From: Mycobacterium sp. 4858
GTDB taxonomy: Bacteria > Actinomycetota > Actinomycetes > Mycobacteriales > Mycobacteriaceae
Assembly (NCBI RefSeq): GCF_900240975.1
Contig: NZ_LT968776.1
Coordinates: forward strand, 434,001 to 498,000
Reading direction: 5' to 3'
Length of the DNA stretch: 64,000 nt
A program made the translations under genes and the position numbers. The notes below the pieces were generated by a model. That model did not search any database. It was not told the DNA's origin and saw nothing but the letters and a program-made list of their open reading frames with translations. This document shows, in pieces, positions 20,701 through 28,720 of this stretch; positions within the stretch are counted from its first letter, which is position 1, and the number at the start of each line of letters is the position of its first letter.

Positions 20701-20772
20701 CACCGCTGCGCGGCCGGGCCGTCCGGGTGTAGAACAGTGCTCATGACCCTCGCTGGACGCCGGTGATCGCCG

Positions 20773-21108
20773 GTGCACGAGCTGTCGCTGTGTGAGGCGA
20801 TCGCCGGTGTGGTCAAGACGCATGCCGACGGCCGGCACGTCGACGTGGTGCGCGTGCGGATCGGCGCACTGCGCCAGGTGGTGCCCGAATCGTTGTCGTT
20901 CTGCTGGACGCTGGTGCGAGACGCCGAGGACATGCCGGAGGCCGAGCTGGAACTCGAGTGCGTCGGCGCCGAGGTCCGCTGCCGCGCATGCGGCCGCCAA
21001 TCGGAGATCACGTCGGCCTGGTCGATCTGGTGTCCGCAGTGCGACAGCTCCGACGTCGAGGTGTTGCGGGGCAACGAATTCTTGGTGACGTCGCTGGACG
21101 TGTCGTGA
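20773..21108 (+). CDS. hypA: Hydrogenase nickel-insertion protein HypA
   Basis: HypA delivers nickel to the hydrogenase large subunit. The 111-aa product starts with a GTG read as Met followed by HELSLCEAI, giving the Met-His nickel site at the N-terminus. The zinc site is CRACGR near residue 75 and CPQC near 93. It lies directly upstream of hypB. Confidence 0.95.
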   Translation: MHELSLCEAIAGVVKTHADGRHVDVVRVRIGALRQVVPESLSFCWTLVRDAEDMPEAELELECVGAEVRCRACGRQSEITSAWSIWCPQCDSSDVEVLRGNEFLVTSLDVS

Positions 21109-21136
21109 AAAGTGAACGCTGCGAACGGGTTTAACC

Positions 21137-21907
21137 ATGGGAAGATTTCATCGGCACGACGACGGAACCGTGCACACCCACGAGCACGACGACCCTGACC
21201 ACCGGCACGGCGATCACGGCCAGTACCGGACCGGCAAGCAGCGCGTCGACGTGCTGGAGGCGATCTTCGCGGAGAACGACCTGCTCGCCGACGCCAACCG
21301 GGCGGCGTTCGAGAGCAACGGGGTGCGCACGCTGAACCTGATGAGCTCGCCGGGATCGGGCAAGACGACCGTCCTGCAGGCGACGCTCGACGAGCTCGCC
21401 GGCGAGCTCGCCATCGGGGTGATCGAAGGCGACATCGCCACCGACCTGGACGCGGCCAAGCTCAGCGGCCGCGGCGCCCAGGTGTCACTGCTCAACACCA
21501 GCAACGGTTTTGGCGGCGAGTGCCATCTGGACGCGCCGATGGTGAACCGCGCCCTGCCGGGCCTGGACCTTGCGGCGCTGGACCTGGTGATCATCGAGAA
21601 CGTCGGCAACCTGGTCTGCCCGGCGGAGTTCGACGTCGGCGAGCACGCCAAGGCCATGGTGTACTCCGTGACCGAGGGCGAGGACAAGCCGCTGAAGTAC
21701 CCGGTCATGTTCCGGTCGGTGGATGTGGTGCTGCTCAACAAGATTGACCTGGTCCCCTACCTCGATGCCGATGTCGACACCTACATCGAGCACGTGCGCA
21801 TGGTCAACGCGGCGGCGACCATCCTGCCGCTCAGCGCGCGCACCGGGGCCGGGATGGCCGCGTGGTTCGGCTGGCTGCGACGCTTCGCCGGGGAGCCGTC
21901 GGCCTAA
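21137..21907 (+). CDS. hypB: Hydrogenase nickel-insertion GTPase HypB
   Basis: HypB is the GTPase partner of HypA in nickel insertion. The 256-aa protein has a histidine-rich N-terminus (HRHDDGTVHTHEHDDPDHRH) that can store nickel, the P-loop MSSPGSGKTT near residue 70, the switch region EGDIATDLDA near 100 and NKIDLVPY near 200. The cysteine/histidine switch site GECHLDAP is near 130. Its stop is followed at once by the hydrogenase promoter region. Confidence 0.96.
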   Translation: MGRFHRHDDGTVHTHEHDDPDHRHGDHGQYRTGKQRVDVLEAIFAENDLLADANRAAFESNGVRTLNLMSSPGSGKTTVLQATLDELAGELAIGVIEGDIATDLDAAKLSGRGAQVSLLNTSNGFGGECHLDAPMVNRALPGLDLAALDLVIIENVGNLVCPAEFDVGEHAKAMVYSVTEGEDKPLKYPVMFRSVDVVLLNKIDLVPYLDADVDTYIEHVRMVNAAATILPLSARTGAGMAAWFGWLRRFAGEPSA

Positions 21908-21916
21908 CGGTCCGTC

Positions 21917-21933
21917 TTGCAACGGTTTTGCAT
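21917..21933 (+). promoter_or_regulatory. Nur-box-like palindrome
   Basis: TTGCAA-N5-TTGCAT lies 10 bases after the hypB stop. The inner arms TGCAA-N5-TTGCA are a perfect inverted repeat. The Nur box described in Streptomyces is tTGCaa-N5-ttGCAA, so only the last base differs. A lone TTGCAA half-site without a partner follows at 21984-21989. Binding by the Fur-family protein encoded at 18953-19417 is inferred from this match. Confidence 0.55.
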
Positions 21934-22021
21934 GACGCCGGCCGCCACGCCCGCCGACTCCCGGCCCGGCGGCACGAAACAGCTTGCAACGCTTGTCTAA
22001 CTACTTGGTCCCCCAGAACCG

Positions 22022-22050
22022 TTGACACGCCCGGCGGTGAGGAGTAGACC
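22022..22050 (+). promoter_or_regulatory. Candidate hydrogenase operon promoter
   Basis: A consensus -35 TTGACA (22022-22027) is followed after 17 bases by TAGACC (22045-22050), a weak -10. It lies about 80 bases before the small-subunit start, in the only long gap (224 bases) of the cluster. A purine stretch GGAAAG at 22118-22123 serves as ribosome site for the small subunit. Confidence 0.45.
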
Positions 22051-22131
22051 CAAAAAATAGCGCTGCGCAAGTGGGCCGACGGTCGACTCCGGCGGCGCAG
22101 GGGCCTCAGCCCGGTCCCGGAAAGCTGCAGC

Positions 22132-23187
22132 ATGCCAACAGAAGCAGCAGTCAAAGCGGAAGAAACGCTGATCCACGTTCTATGGATCAATGCGGGGCTC
22201 AGTTGTGACGGCGATTCGGTGGCGTTGACTGCCGCCACCCAACCCACAGTCGAGGAGATCGCCCTGGGCGCTCTGCCGGGACTGCCGAAGGTCGCCGTGC
22301 ACTGGCCACTCATCGATTTCGAATGCGGACCCAGCGGGGGGGCGGACGACTTCCTCTCCTGGTTCTTCAAAGCCGACCGCGGTGAGCTCGAGCCCTTCGT
22401 GCTGGTCGTCGAGGGGTCCATTCCCAACGAGAAGATCAAGGACGAGGGCTACTGGTGCGGGTTCGGCAACGACCCGGCCACCGGCCAGCCGATGACCACC
22501 AGCGAGTGGCTCGACCGGCTGGCGCCCAAGGCCACCGCGATCGTCGCGGTCGGGACGTGCGCCACCTACGGCGGCATCCACGCGATGGCCGGCAATCCGA
22601 CCGGGGCAATGGGCGTCCCCGACTACCTCGGCTGGGACTGGAAGAGCAAGGCCGGCATCCCGATCGTCTGCGTCCCCGGCTGCCCGATCCACCCGGACAA
22701 CCTGTCGGAGACGCTGACCTACCTGCTCTACATGGCGACCGGCCAGGCACCGATGATCCCGCTCGACGACGCGCTGCGCCCCAAGTGGTTGTTCGGCAAC
22801 ACCGTCCACGAGGGCTGTGACCGCGCCGGCTACTACGAGCAAGGTGACTTCGCCACCGAATACGGGTCCCCCAAATGCATTGTCAAGCTTGGCTGTTGGG
22901 GTCCGGTCGTGAAGTGCAACGTGCCCAAGCGCGGGTGGATCAACGGTGTCGGCGGCTGCCCGAACGTCGGCGGCATCTGCATCGGGTGCACCATGCCGGG
23001 CTTCCCCGACAAGTTCATGCCGTTCATGGACGAGCCGCCGGGCGGCAAGCTGTCCAGCACCGCGGTCGGCCTGTACGGAACCGTGATTCGCAGCTTGCGG
23101 GGTATCACCGCGCGCACCGTCGACAAGGAACCGCGGTGGCGCCACAGCGGGAACCAACTCACCACCGGGGCGCGCCGGACCTGGTAG
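22132..23187 (+). CDS. hhyS: [NiFe]-hydrogenase small subunit, group 1h (HhyS)
   Basis: This subunit carries the three iron-sulfur clusters that relay electrons from H2. The 351-aa protein has no Tat signal, unlike classical membrane-bound uptake hydrogenases. The proximal cluster ligands are Cys25 and Asp28 in SCDGDS, plus the cysteines of GTCATYGG and VPGCPIHPDN: an Asp replaces the usual second Cys, as in the actinobacterial-type enzyme of Ralstonia eutropha. The medial/distal cluster region is seen in NTVHEGCDRAGYYEQG, KLGCWGP and CPNVGGICIGCTMPGFPD. It pairs with the large subunit 82 bases downstream. Confidence 0.96.
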   Translation: MPTEAAVKAEETLIHVLWINAGLSCDGDSVALTAATQPTVEEIALGALPGLPKVAVHWPLIDFECGPSGGADDFLSWFFKADRGELEPFVLVVEGSIPNEKIKDEGYWCGFGNDPATGQPMTTSEWLDRLAPKATAIVAVGTCATYGGIHAMAGNPTGAMGVPDYLGWDWKSKAGIPIVCVPGCPIHPDNLSETLTYLLYMATGQAPMIPLDDALRPKWLFGNTVHEGCDRAGYYEQGDFATEYGSPKCIVKLGCWGPVVKCNVPKRGWINGVGGCPNVGGICIGCTMPGFPDKFMPFMDEPPGGKLSSTAVGLYGTVIRSLRGITARTVDKEPRWRHSGNQLTTGARRTW

Positions 23188-23269
23188 GTCGCCTACCAGC
23201 TCGGCGCGCTTCGTCCACACCATCTCCAGCCCTCAGGCCCAACGGCCCACAGCGGGAAGAAGTAGCGCG

Positions 23270-25069
23270 ATGACAACCATCATTCCGGAGCCCACCCACG
23301 CCAACCGCGAACCCGGCCAACTGGTCGACATGGCCTGGGACCCCATCACCAGGATCGTGGGCAGCCTGGGCATCTACACCAAGATCGACTTCGAGAATCG
23401 CGAGGTCGTCGAGTGCCACAGCACCTCGTCGATCTTCCGCGGCTACTCGATCTTCATGAAGGGCAAGGATCCTCGCGACGCCCACTTCATCACCAGCCGC
23501 ATCTGCGGCATCTGCGGCGACAATCACGCCACCTGCTCGTGCTACGCGCAGAACATGGCGTACGGGGTCAAGCCGCCGCATCTCGGCGAGTGGATCGTCA
23601 ACCTGGGCGAGGCCGCGGAATACATGTTCGACCACAACATCTTCCAGGAGAACCTGGTAGGCGTGGACTTCTGCGAGAAGATGGTCTCCGAGACCAACCC
23701 GAGCGTGCTTTCGCTGGCGGAGAAGACGCCCGCGCCGCAGGCCGGGGCGCACGGGTACCGGACGATCGCCGACATCATGCGCTCGCTGAACCCGTTCACC
23801 GGCGAGTTCTACCGCGAGGCGCTGGCGGTCAGCCGCTGGACGCGAGAGATGTTCTGCCTCATGGAGGGTCGCCACGTGCACCCCTCCACGCTGTACCCCG
23901 GCGGCGTCGGCACGGTCGCGACCATCCAGCTGATGACCGATTACATGACGCGGCTGATGCGCTATGTCGAGTTCATGAAGAAGGTCGTGCCGATGCACGA
24001 CGATCTGTTCGACTTCTTCTACGAGGCGCTGCCCGGGTATGAGAAGGTCGGGCTGCGCCGCACCCTGCTCGGCTGCTGGGGCTCCTTCCAGGATCCCGAG
24101 GTGTGCAACTTCGCATACAAGGACATGGAGCGCTGGGGCAACGCCATGTTCGTGACCCCGGGCGTGGTGGTCGACGGAAAACTCGTCACCCACTCGCTGG
24201 TGGACATCAACCTAGGCATCCGGATCCTTTTGGGCAGTTCGTATTACGACGACTGGACCGATCAGGAGATGTTCGTCAAGACCGATCCGCTGGGCAACGC
24301 GGTGGACCGGCGCCACCCGTGGAACCAGCACACCAACCCGCACCCGCAGAAGCGCGACATGGACGGCGGCAAGTACAGCTGGGTGATGTCGCCGCGCTGG
24401 TTCGACGGCAAGGACCACCTGGCGCTGGACACCGGCGGCGGCCCGCTGGCGCGGCTGTGGGCGACCGCGCTGGCCGGGCTGGTCGACATCGGCTACGTCA
24501 AGGCCACCGGCAACAGCGTCAAGATCAGCCTGCCGAAGACCGCGCTCAAGGGCCCGGTCGAGTTCGAGTGGAAGGTACCCAAGTACGGCAGCAACACGAT
24601 CGAACGCGACCGGGCGCGCACCTACTTCCAGGCCTACGCGGCGGCCTGCGCGCTGCACTTCGCCGAGAAGGCGCTCGAGGAGATCCGGGCCGGCCGCACC
24701 AAGACGTGGGAGCGCTTCGAGGTGCCCGACGAGGCCATCGGCTGCGGATTCACCGAGGCGGTGCGCGGCGTGCTCAGCCACCACCTGGTGATCCGGGACG
24801 GCAAGATCGCCAACTACCACCCGTACCCGCCCACCCCGTGGAACGCCAACCCGCGCGACAGCTACGGCACGCCGGGGCCGTACGAGGACGCGGTGCAGGG
24901 CCAGCCGATCTTCGAGGAGAACAGCCGCGAGAACTTCAAGGGCATCGACGTCATGCGCACGGTGCGCAGCTTCGACCCGTGCCTGCCCTGTGGCGTGCAC
25001 ATGTATCTGGGTAAGGGCAAGACCCTGGACAGACTGCACACGCCGACACAGTCACCCGTCGGGCAGTGA
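23270..25069 (+). CDS. hhyL: [NiFe]-hydrogenase large subunit, group 1h (HhyL)
   Basis: This subunit holds the Ni-Fe(CN)2CO site that oxidises H2. In 599 aa the L1 motif RICGICGDNHATCS provides Cys79 and Cys82, and the L2 motif DPCLPCGVH provides Cys571 and Cys574. A 22-residue tail after His577 (MYLGKGKTL...) is the expected substrate of the maturation protease encoded downstream. The L1 form with GDNHATCSCYAQNM and the long chain fit group 1h, known for oxidising atmospheric H2 in the presence of oxygen. The stop overlaps the next start as GTGA. Confidence 0.97.
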   Translation: MTTIIPEPTHANREPGQLVDMAWDPITRIVGSLGIYTKIDFENREVVECHSTSSIFRGYSIFMKGKDPRDAHFITSRICGICGDNHATCSCYAQNMAYGVKPPHLGEWIVNLGEAAEYMFDHNIFQENLVGVDFCEKMVSETNPSVLSLAEKTPAPQAGAHGYRTIADIMRSLNPFTGEFYREALAVSRWTREMFCLMEGRHVHPSTLYPGGVGTVATIQLMTDYMTRLMRYVEFMKKVVPMHDDLFDFFYEALPGYEKVGLRRTLLGCWGSFQDPEVCNFAYKDMERWGNAMFVTPGVVVDGKLVTHSLVDINLGIRILLGSSYYDDWTDQEMFVKTDPLGNAVDRRHPWNQHTNPHPQKRDMDGGKYSWVMSPRWFDGKDHLALDTGGGPLARLWATALAGLVDIGYVKATGNSVKISLPKTALKGPVEFEWKVPKYGSNTIERDRARTYFQAYAAACALHFAEKALEEIRAGRTKTWERFEVPDEAIGCGFTEAVRGVLSHHLVIRDGKIANYHPYPPTPWNANPRDSYGTPGPYEDAVQGQPIFEENSRENFKGIDVMRTVRSFDPCLPCGVHMYLGKGKTLDRLHTPTQSPVGQ

Positions 25070-25989
25070 CTATGGTGGATCGCCCGGAAACCCTTGGCGA
25101 CAACGACGCGCAATGGCGCACAGCGGGCGATCGGATCCAGACCCTGCTGGATTCCTGCGCGGCGGGTGGTGCGGCCGCGCAGGAACGCGCCCGGCAGCTG
25201 GTCCGCGAGGTGGTCGGGCTCTACGGGGCCGGGCTGGAGCGGATCATGCTGTTGGCTCAGGACGGTCCAGGCCCCGGCCTGGCCGAGCGGCTGGCCACCG
25301 ACGACCTGGTGGCCAGCCTGCTCTTGATCCATGGCCTGCACCCGCACGACGTCCGCCGCCGGGTGTCCGACGCGCTCGACCGGGTGCGGCCGTACCTGGG
25401 CTCGCACGGCGGGGACGTGGACCTGATCGAAGTGACGGAGAGGCCCGAAGGTGTTGGCGTGCTCCTCGCTTTCAAAGGCAGCTGCAAGAGCTGTCCGTCG
25501 TCGGCGGTGACGCTGGAGTTGGCCGTCGAGGACGCGGTGCGCGCCGCGGCCCCCGAGATCTCCTCGATCGAGGTGATGACGGCCGAGCCCGGCACCACGA
25601 CCGTCATCCCGGCCGAATCGCTGCTGGCGCGCGTGCATTCCAACGCGTCCGGCAGCTGGCATCCGGCGCCCGAGCTGGCCGACCTGGCACCCGGGGAGGT
25701 GGCGGGCTATCGGGTCGACGCGACCACCGTGCTGGCGTGCCGGGTCGGCGATCAGACTTTCGCGTACCGGGACCATTGCCCGGTATGTGACGCCACCCTG
25801 GCCGGTGCGAAACTGTATGGGACGCAACTGCGTTGCCCCCGCTGTCAGACGGACTTCGACGCCGTACATGCCGGGGCCGGCGTGAACGGCGCGCACCTGG
25901 ATCCCCTGCCCCTGTTGGCCCGCGACGGCGTGCTGTCGGTGGCGTTGCCGGCCCGGGAGCCGGCGCAAGCGATGGGCGCCCCGGCATGA
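25066..25989 (+). CDS. hhyE: NifU-like / Rieske-like iron-sulfur fusion protein (HhyE-like)
   Basis: The 307-aa protein has a NifU C-terminal-type domain (about residues 85-175, LGSHGGDVDLIEV and the GSCKSC pair Cys140/Cys143) followed by a Rieske-like fold (about 195-300). In the second domain the ligands read CPVC (238-241) and CPRC (257-260) rather than the Rieske C-x-H and C-x2-H. Homologous genes next to group 1h hydrogenases are proposed to pass electrons to the respiratory chain. The start is GTG overlapping the hhyL stop; ATG at 25072 is possible. Confidence 0.85.
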   Translation: MTMVDRPETLGDNDAQWRTAGDRIQTLLDSCAAGGAAAQERARQLVREVVGLYGAGLERIMLLAQDGPGPGLAERLATDDLVASLLLIHGLHPHDVRRRVSDALDRVRPYLGSHGGDVDLIEVTERPEGVGVLLAFKGSCKSCPSSAVTLELAVEDAVRAAAPEISSIEVMTAEPGTTTVIPAESLLARVHSNASGSWHPAPELADLAPGEVAGYRVDATTVLACRVGDQTFAYRDHCPVCDATLAGAKLYGTQLRCPRCQTDFDAVHAGAGVNGAHLDPLPLLARDGVLSVALPAREPAQAMGAPA

Positions 25990-26612
25990 CGACCCCGTAC
26001 GAGGTCCTCACCCGGATCCGCAGCAACCGGCCGGCCCCCGAACCGGCCGGTGAGCGCTGCGAGATGTGCTCGGAATCGGTCGCCGACGAGCATCAGCACG
26101 TGGTCAATGTGGCCGACCGGCAGCTGATGTGCGTGTGCCGCGCCTGCTACCTGCTGTTCACCGACTCCCGTGCCGAACTGCGCTACCGCGCGGTGCCCGA
26201 CCGGTATCTGTCCTTCCCCGACTTCGCGCTGGACCGGCGCGCCTGGGAGGCACTGCAAATCCCGGTGGGGGTCGCTTTCTTCTTCACCAACTCGGCCCTG
26301 GGGCGCACCGTCGCCTTCTACCCCGGACCGGCCGGGGCGTGCGAATCCGAGCTCGCCCTCGACGTGTGGGACGCGCTCAGCGGCGCCGACGCCCGGGTGG
26401 GCCTGCTGACGGACGACGTGGAGGCGCTCCTGGTGCGCGTCCCCGAATCCGGTTCGCCGCAAAGCTATCTCGTTCCCATCGACGCCTGCTACGAATTCGT
26501 CGGGCGGCTTCGCCTGCTGTGGCGCGGGTTCGACGGGGGGCAGGAGGCCCGTGAGTTCATCGACGGCTTCTTCTCCCGCCTCGAGGCCCGCGCAGTCAAG
26601 ACACCGCCATGA
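25986..26612 (+). CDS. Hydrogenase-cluster protein, DUF5947-like
   Basis: From the ATG at 25986 (ATGA overlap with hhyE) the product has 208 aa. The N-terminal third carries a metal-binding pattern: Cys25, Cys28, His36, His38, Cys49, Cys51 and Cys54 (CEMCSE, DEHQHV, MCVCRAC). The remaining part is a predicted alpha/beta domain ending in a helix (EAREFIDGFFSRLEARA). I recognise it as the protein that usually follows the NifU-type gene in actinobacterial hydrogenase clusters. The function is unknown; a zinc or iron-sulfur site is an inference. Confidence 0.75.
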   Translation: MTTPYEVLTRIRSNRPAPEPAGERCEMCSESVADEHQHVVNVADRQLMCVCRACYLLFTDSRAELRYRAVPDRYLSFPDFALDRRAWEALQIPVGVAFFFTNSALGRTVAFYPGPAGACESELALDVWDALSGADARVGLLTDDVEALLVRVPESGSPQSYLVPIDACYEFVGRLRLLWRGFDGGQEAREFIDGFFSRLEARAVKTPP

Positions 26613-27259
26613 TGGACATCGACTTCTCGGTCCTTGACGTGGCGCCCGAACCGTACGCCGTCACGCCGGTGCTGACGGCGCGGGTCGCCGTGGCCACCGG
26701 CGGCGCTGACGGCGGGGACCCGGTGCACGCGATCGCCCTGCGCTGCCAGGTCCGCATCGAGCCGCTGCGGCGGTCGTACTCCGACGACGAGGCGGCCGGC
26801 CTGACGGACCTGTTCGGGTCGCGCGAACGCTGGGCGAGCACCCAGCGCACCTTCCTCTGGCAGCACTGCACCGCGATGGTCCAGGGCTTCACCGGCAACA
26901 CGACCGTCGCCCTGCCGCTGGAGTGCACCTACGACTTCGAGGTCACCGCCGCCAAATACCTGCACGCACTGCGTGACGGCGCCGTGGCCCTCCAATTCCT
27001 GTTCAGCGGAACGATTTTCGTCCGGTCCGACCGCGGGTTCTCCGTCCAGCAGATCCCGTGGGACTGCGAAGACCGCTACGACATGCCGGTCGCGGTCTGG
27101 CGGCAGCTGATCGCCCAGCACTACCCGAACGCCGGATGGCTGCGGCTGAACCACGAGACGATCGCCGCGCTGGCGGCCTACAAGTCGGCCCACGGGCTGC
27201 TCGATCTCGACCACGCGATCACCTCCCTGCTGGACGCGGACCGGGAGACGGCGCGGTGA
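26609..27259 (+). CDS. Hydrogenase-cluster protein, DUF6084-like
   Basis: This 216-aa protein begins with an ATG overlapping the previous stop and ends in a GTGA overlap with the next gene. It has no membrane segment and no clear cofactor motif; aromatic and acidic residues are common (DFEVTAAKYLHALRDGAVAL; VWRQLIAQHYPNAGW). It belongs to the set of unknown genes conserved beside group 1h hydrogenases. A role in assembly or in docking electron carriers is possible, but nothing in the sequence proves it. Confidence 0.72.
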   Translation: MMDIDFSVLDVAPEPYAVTPVLTARVAVATGGADGGDPVHAIALRCQVRIEPLRRSYSDDEAAGLTDLFGSRERWASTQRTFLWQHCTAMVQGFTGNTTVALPLECTYDFEVTAAKYLHALRDGAVALQFLFSGTIFVRSDRGFSVQQIPWDCEDRYDMPVAVWRQLIAQHYPNAGWLRLNHETIAALAAYKSAHGLLDLDHAITSLLDADRETAR

Positions 27260-28569
27260 CCGCGGACCGGGCCCGCGCCGTCGCCGACGCGGTGCTCTAC
27301 GAGGGCTACCTGCTCTATCCGTATCGCGGAACGTCGAGCAAGAACCAATCCCGCTGGCAGTTCGGCGTTCTGGGACCGCCCGGGGCCGCGGACGCGGGCC
27401 TGGGCGAGGACGCCACCCTGGCGGCGCAGTTCCTGGTCCAGGGCGCGCGGGAGTTGCACCTGGTGGTGCGGTTCCTGCAGCTGCAGCACCGCCGGGCCGA
27501 GCGTGAGGTCGCCCCCGGCGAATACCGGCCCGTCGACCAGCTGACGACCGCGGGCGGGTCGTGGCTCACCTGGGACGAGGCGGTCGAATGCGAAAGGCCC
27601 TTCGGCCCTGTCGCGCTGGACGGCGGGCCGTGGACACTGTCGGTGACGGCGGATGCGGGCACCGACATCGAATTCCTCGAGGGCGGTCGCCTGGTGCGCC
27701 AACGACGGGAGGTACGTGGCGTGCTGACGGTCGCCGGCGAGGCGGACGGCGACCTGTGCCGGGTGTCGGTGCGGCTCAGCAACGTCGGCGACGCCGCGGT
27801 GGACAAGAACGACGCGATCGCCCGGTCCATGATCGGCACACACCTCATCGCCGAACTCGAGGAGGGCCAGTTCGTCTCGCTGCTCGAGCCGCCCCCGTCG
27901 GCGGTCGCCGCGGTGTCCCGGTGCGCCCAGCATCGCTGCTTCCCGGTGCTGGCCGGCCCACCCGGCGCCCGGGACCTGCTGCTGATCTCGCCGATCATCC
28001 TCTACGACCACCCCGAGGTCGCCGAACAGAGCGACACCGCCCTGTATGACTGCACGGAGATCGACGAGATCCTCACCCTGCGGGTGATGACCATGACCGA
28101 CGAGGAGAAGGCACAGGCCCGGGCCACGGATCCGCGAGCGGCGCGAATCATCGACGCGTGTGACGCCATGTCCCCCGAGGCGATGGCGCGCCTGCACGGC
28201 GTGCTGCGCGATCCGGTCTCGGGTCTGGTCCCGCAGATCCCCGAGGGCGTCGACTGGTGGGATCCGCTGGCCGACAACGCCGTTCGGCCGGAAATCGATG
28301 CGGTGCTGGTGAACGGGACCCGGGTGGCGCGCGGCAGCCGGGTCCGGCTGCGGCCGCGGCGCAACGCCGACGCGCAGGACATCTTCGTCGCCGGCAAGAC
28401 CGCCCGCGTGACCTCGGTGCACTCCGACGTCGAGGGCAACATGCACGTCGCGGTCGTCGTCGACGACGACCCCGCCGCCGACCTGCACGACTGGTACGGC
28501 CGTTACCTCTACTTCTCCCCCGACGAAATCGAGCCCCTGGAAGCTCACCGCAGCCCCGCAAACTCGTGA
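27256..28569 (+). CDS. Conserved hydrogenase-cluster protein of unknown function (437 aa)
   Basis: The frame is open upstream, but the start is placed at the GTG at 27256, which overlaps the previous stop. The 437-aa product is soluble and acidic. Visible blocks are YEGYLLYPYRGTSSKNQ at the N-terminus, LLLISPIILYDHPEVAEQS near 240 and YGRYLYFSPDEIEPL near the C-terminus. The C-terminal part (about 355-425) could be a small beta barrel. I do not recognise a catalytic motif. Its fixed place in the operon points to hydrogenase assembly or electron transfer. Confidence 0.75.
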   Translation: MTADRARAVADAVLYEGYLLYPYRGTSSKNQSRWQFGVLGPPGAADAGLGEDATLAAQFLVQGARELHLVVRFLQLQHRRAEREVAPGEYRPVDQLTTAGGSWLTWDEAVECERPFGPVALDGGPWTLSVTADAGTDIEFLEGGRLVRQRREVRGVLTVAGEADGDLCRVSVRLSNVGDAAVDKNDAIARSMIGTHLIAELEEGQFVSLLEPPPSAVAAVSRCAQHRCFPVLAGPPGARDLLLISPIILYDHPEVAEQSDTALYDCTEIDEILTLRVMTMTDEEKAQARATDPRAARIIDACDAMSPEAMARLHGVLRDPVSGLVPQIPEGVDWWDPLADNAVRPEIDAVLVNGTRVARGSRVRLRPRRNADAQDIFVAGKTARVTSVHSDVEGNMHVAVVVDDDPAADLHDWYGRYLYFSPDEIEPLEAHRSPANS

Positions 28570-28582
28570 AAGGAGTTCTCTG

Positions 28583-28702
28583 ATGGAAATCCTCGGCTGG
28601 ATATTCCTCGCTATCATCGCGTTGGTGCTCGTGATCGGACTGGCGCTGGGGGTGGTATCCATCCCCGATGCCCGCCGCTACCTCAAGCTGAGGCGGATGT
28701 AA
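28583..28702 (+). CDS. 39-aa single-pass membrane protein (DUF6893-like)
   Basis: A short gene with an excellent ribosome site (AAAGGAG at 28568-28574) encodes one hydrophobic helix (residues about 2-26, EILGWIFLAIIALVLVIG...) followed by a basic tail RRYLKLRRM. The orientation rule predicts the C-terminus in the cytoplasm. It lies between the 437-aa gene and the protease gene. It could anchor the hydrogenase or its electron-transfer partner to the membrane, which would fit the lack of a Tat signal and of a cytochrome b subunit; this is inference. Confidence 0.7.
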   Translation: MEILGWIFLAIIALVLVIGLALGVVSIPDARRYLKLRRM

Positions 28703-28720
28703 CTTGCTCGGACGGCGGAG

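Noticed and set aside
21984..21989. Second Nur half-site TTGCAA
   Set aside because: No matching arm follows at the required N5 spacing, so it is kept only as a half-site note.
22132..25069. Group 2a (Huc-type) hydrogenase
   Set aside because: The L1 and L2 motifs, the long large subunit and the C-x2-D ligand in the small subunit fit group 1h better.
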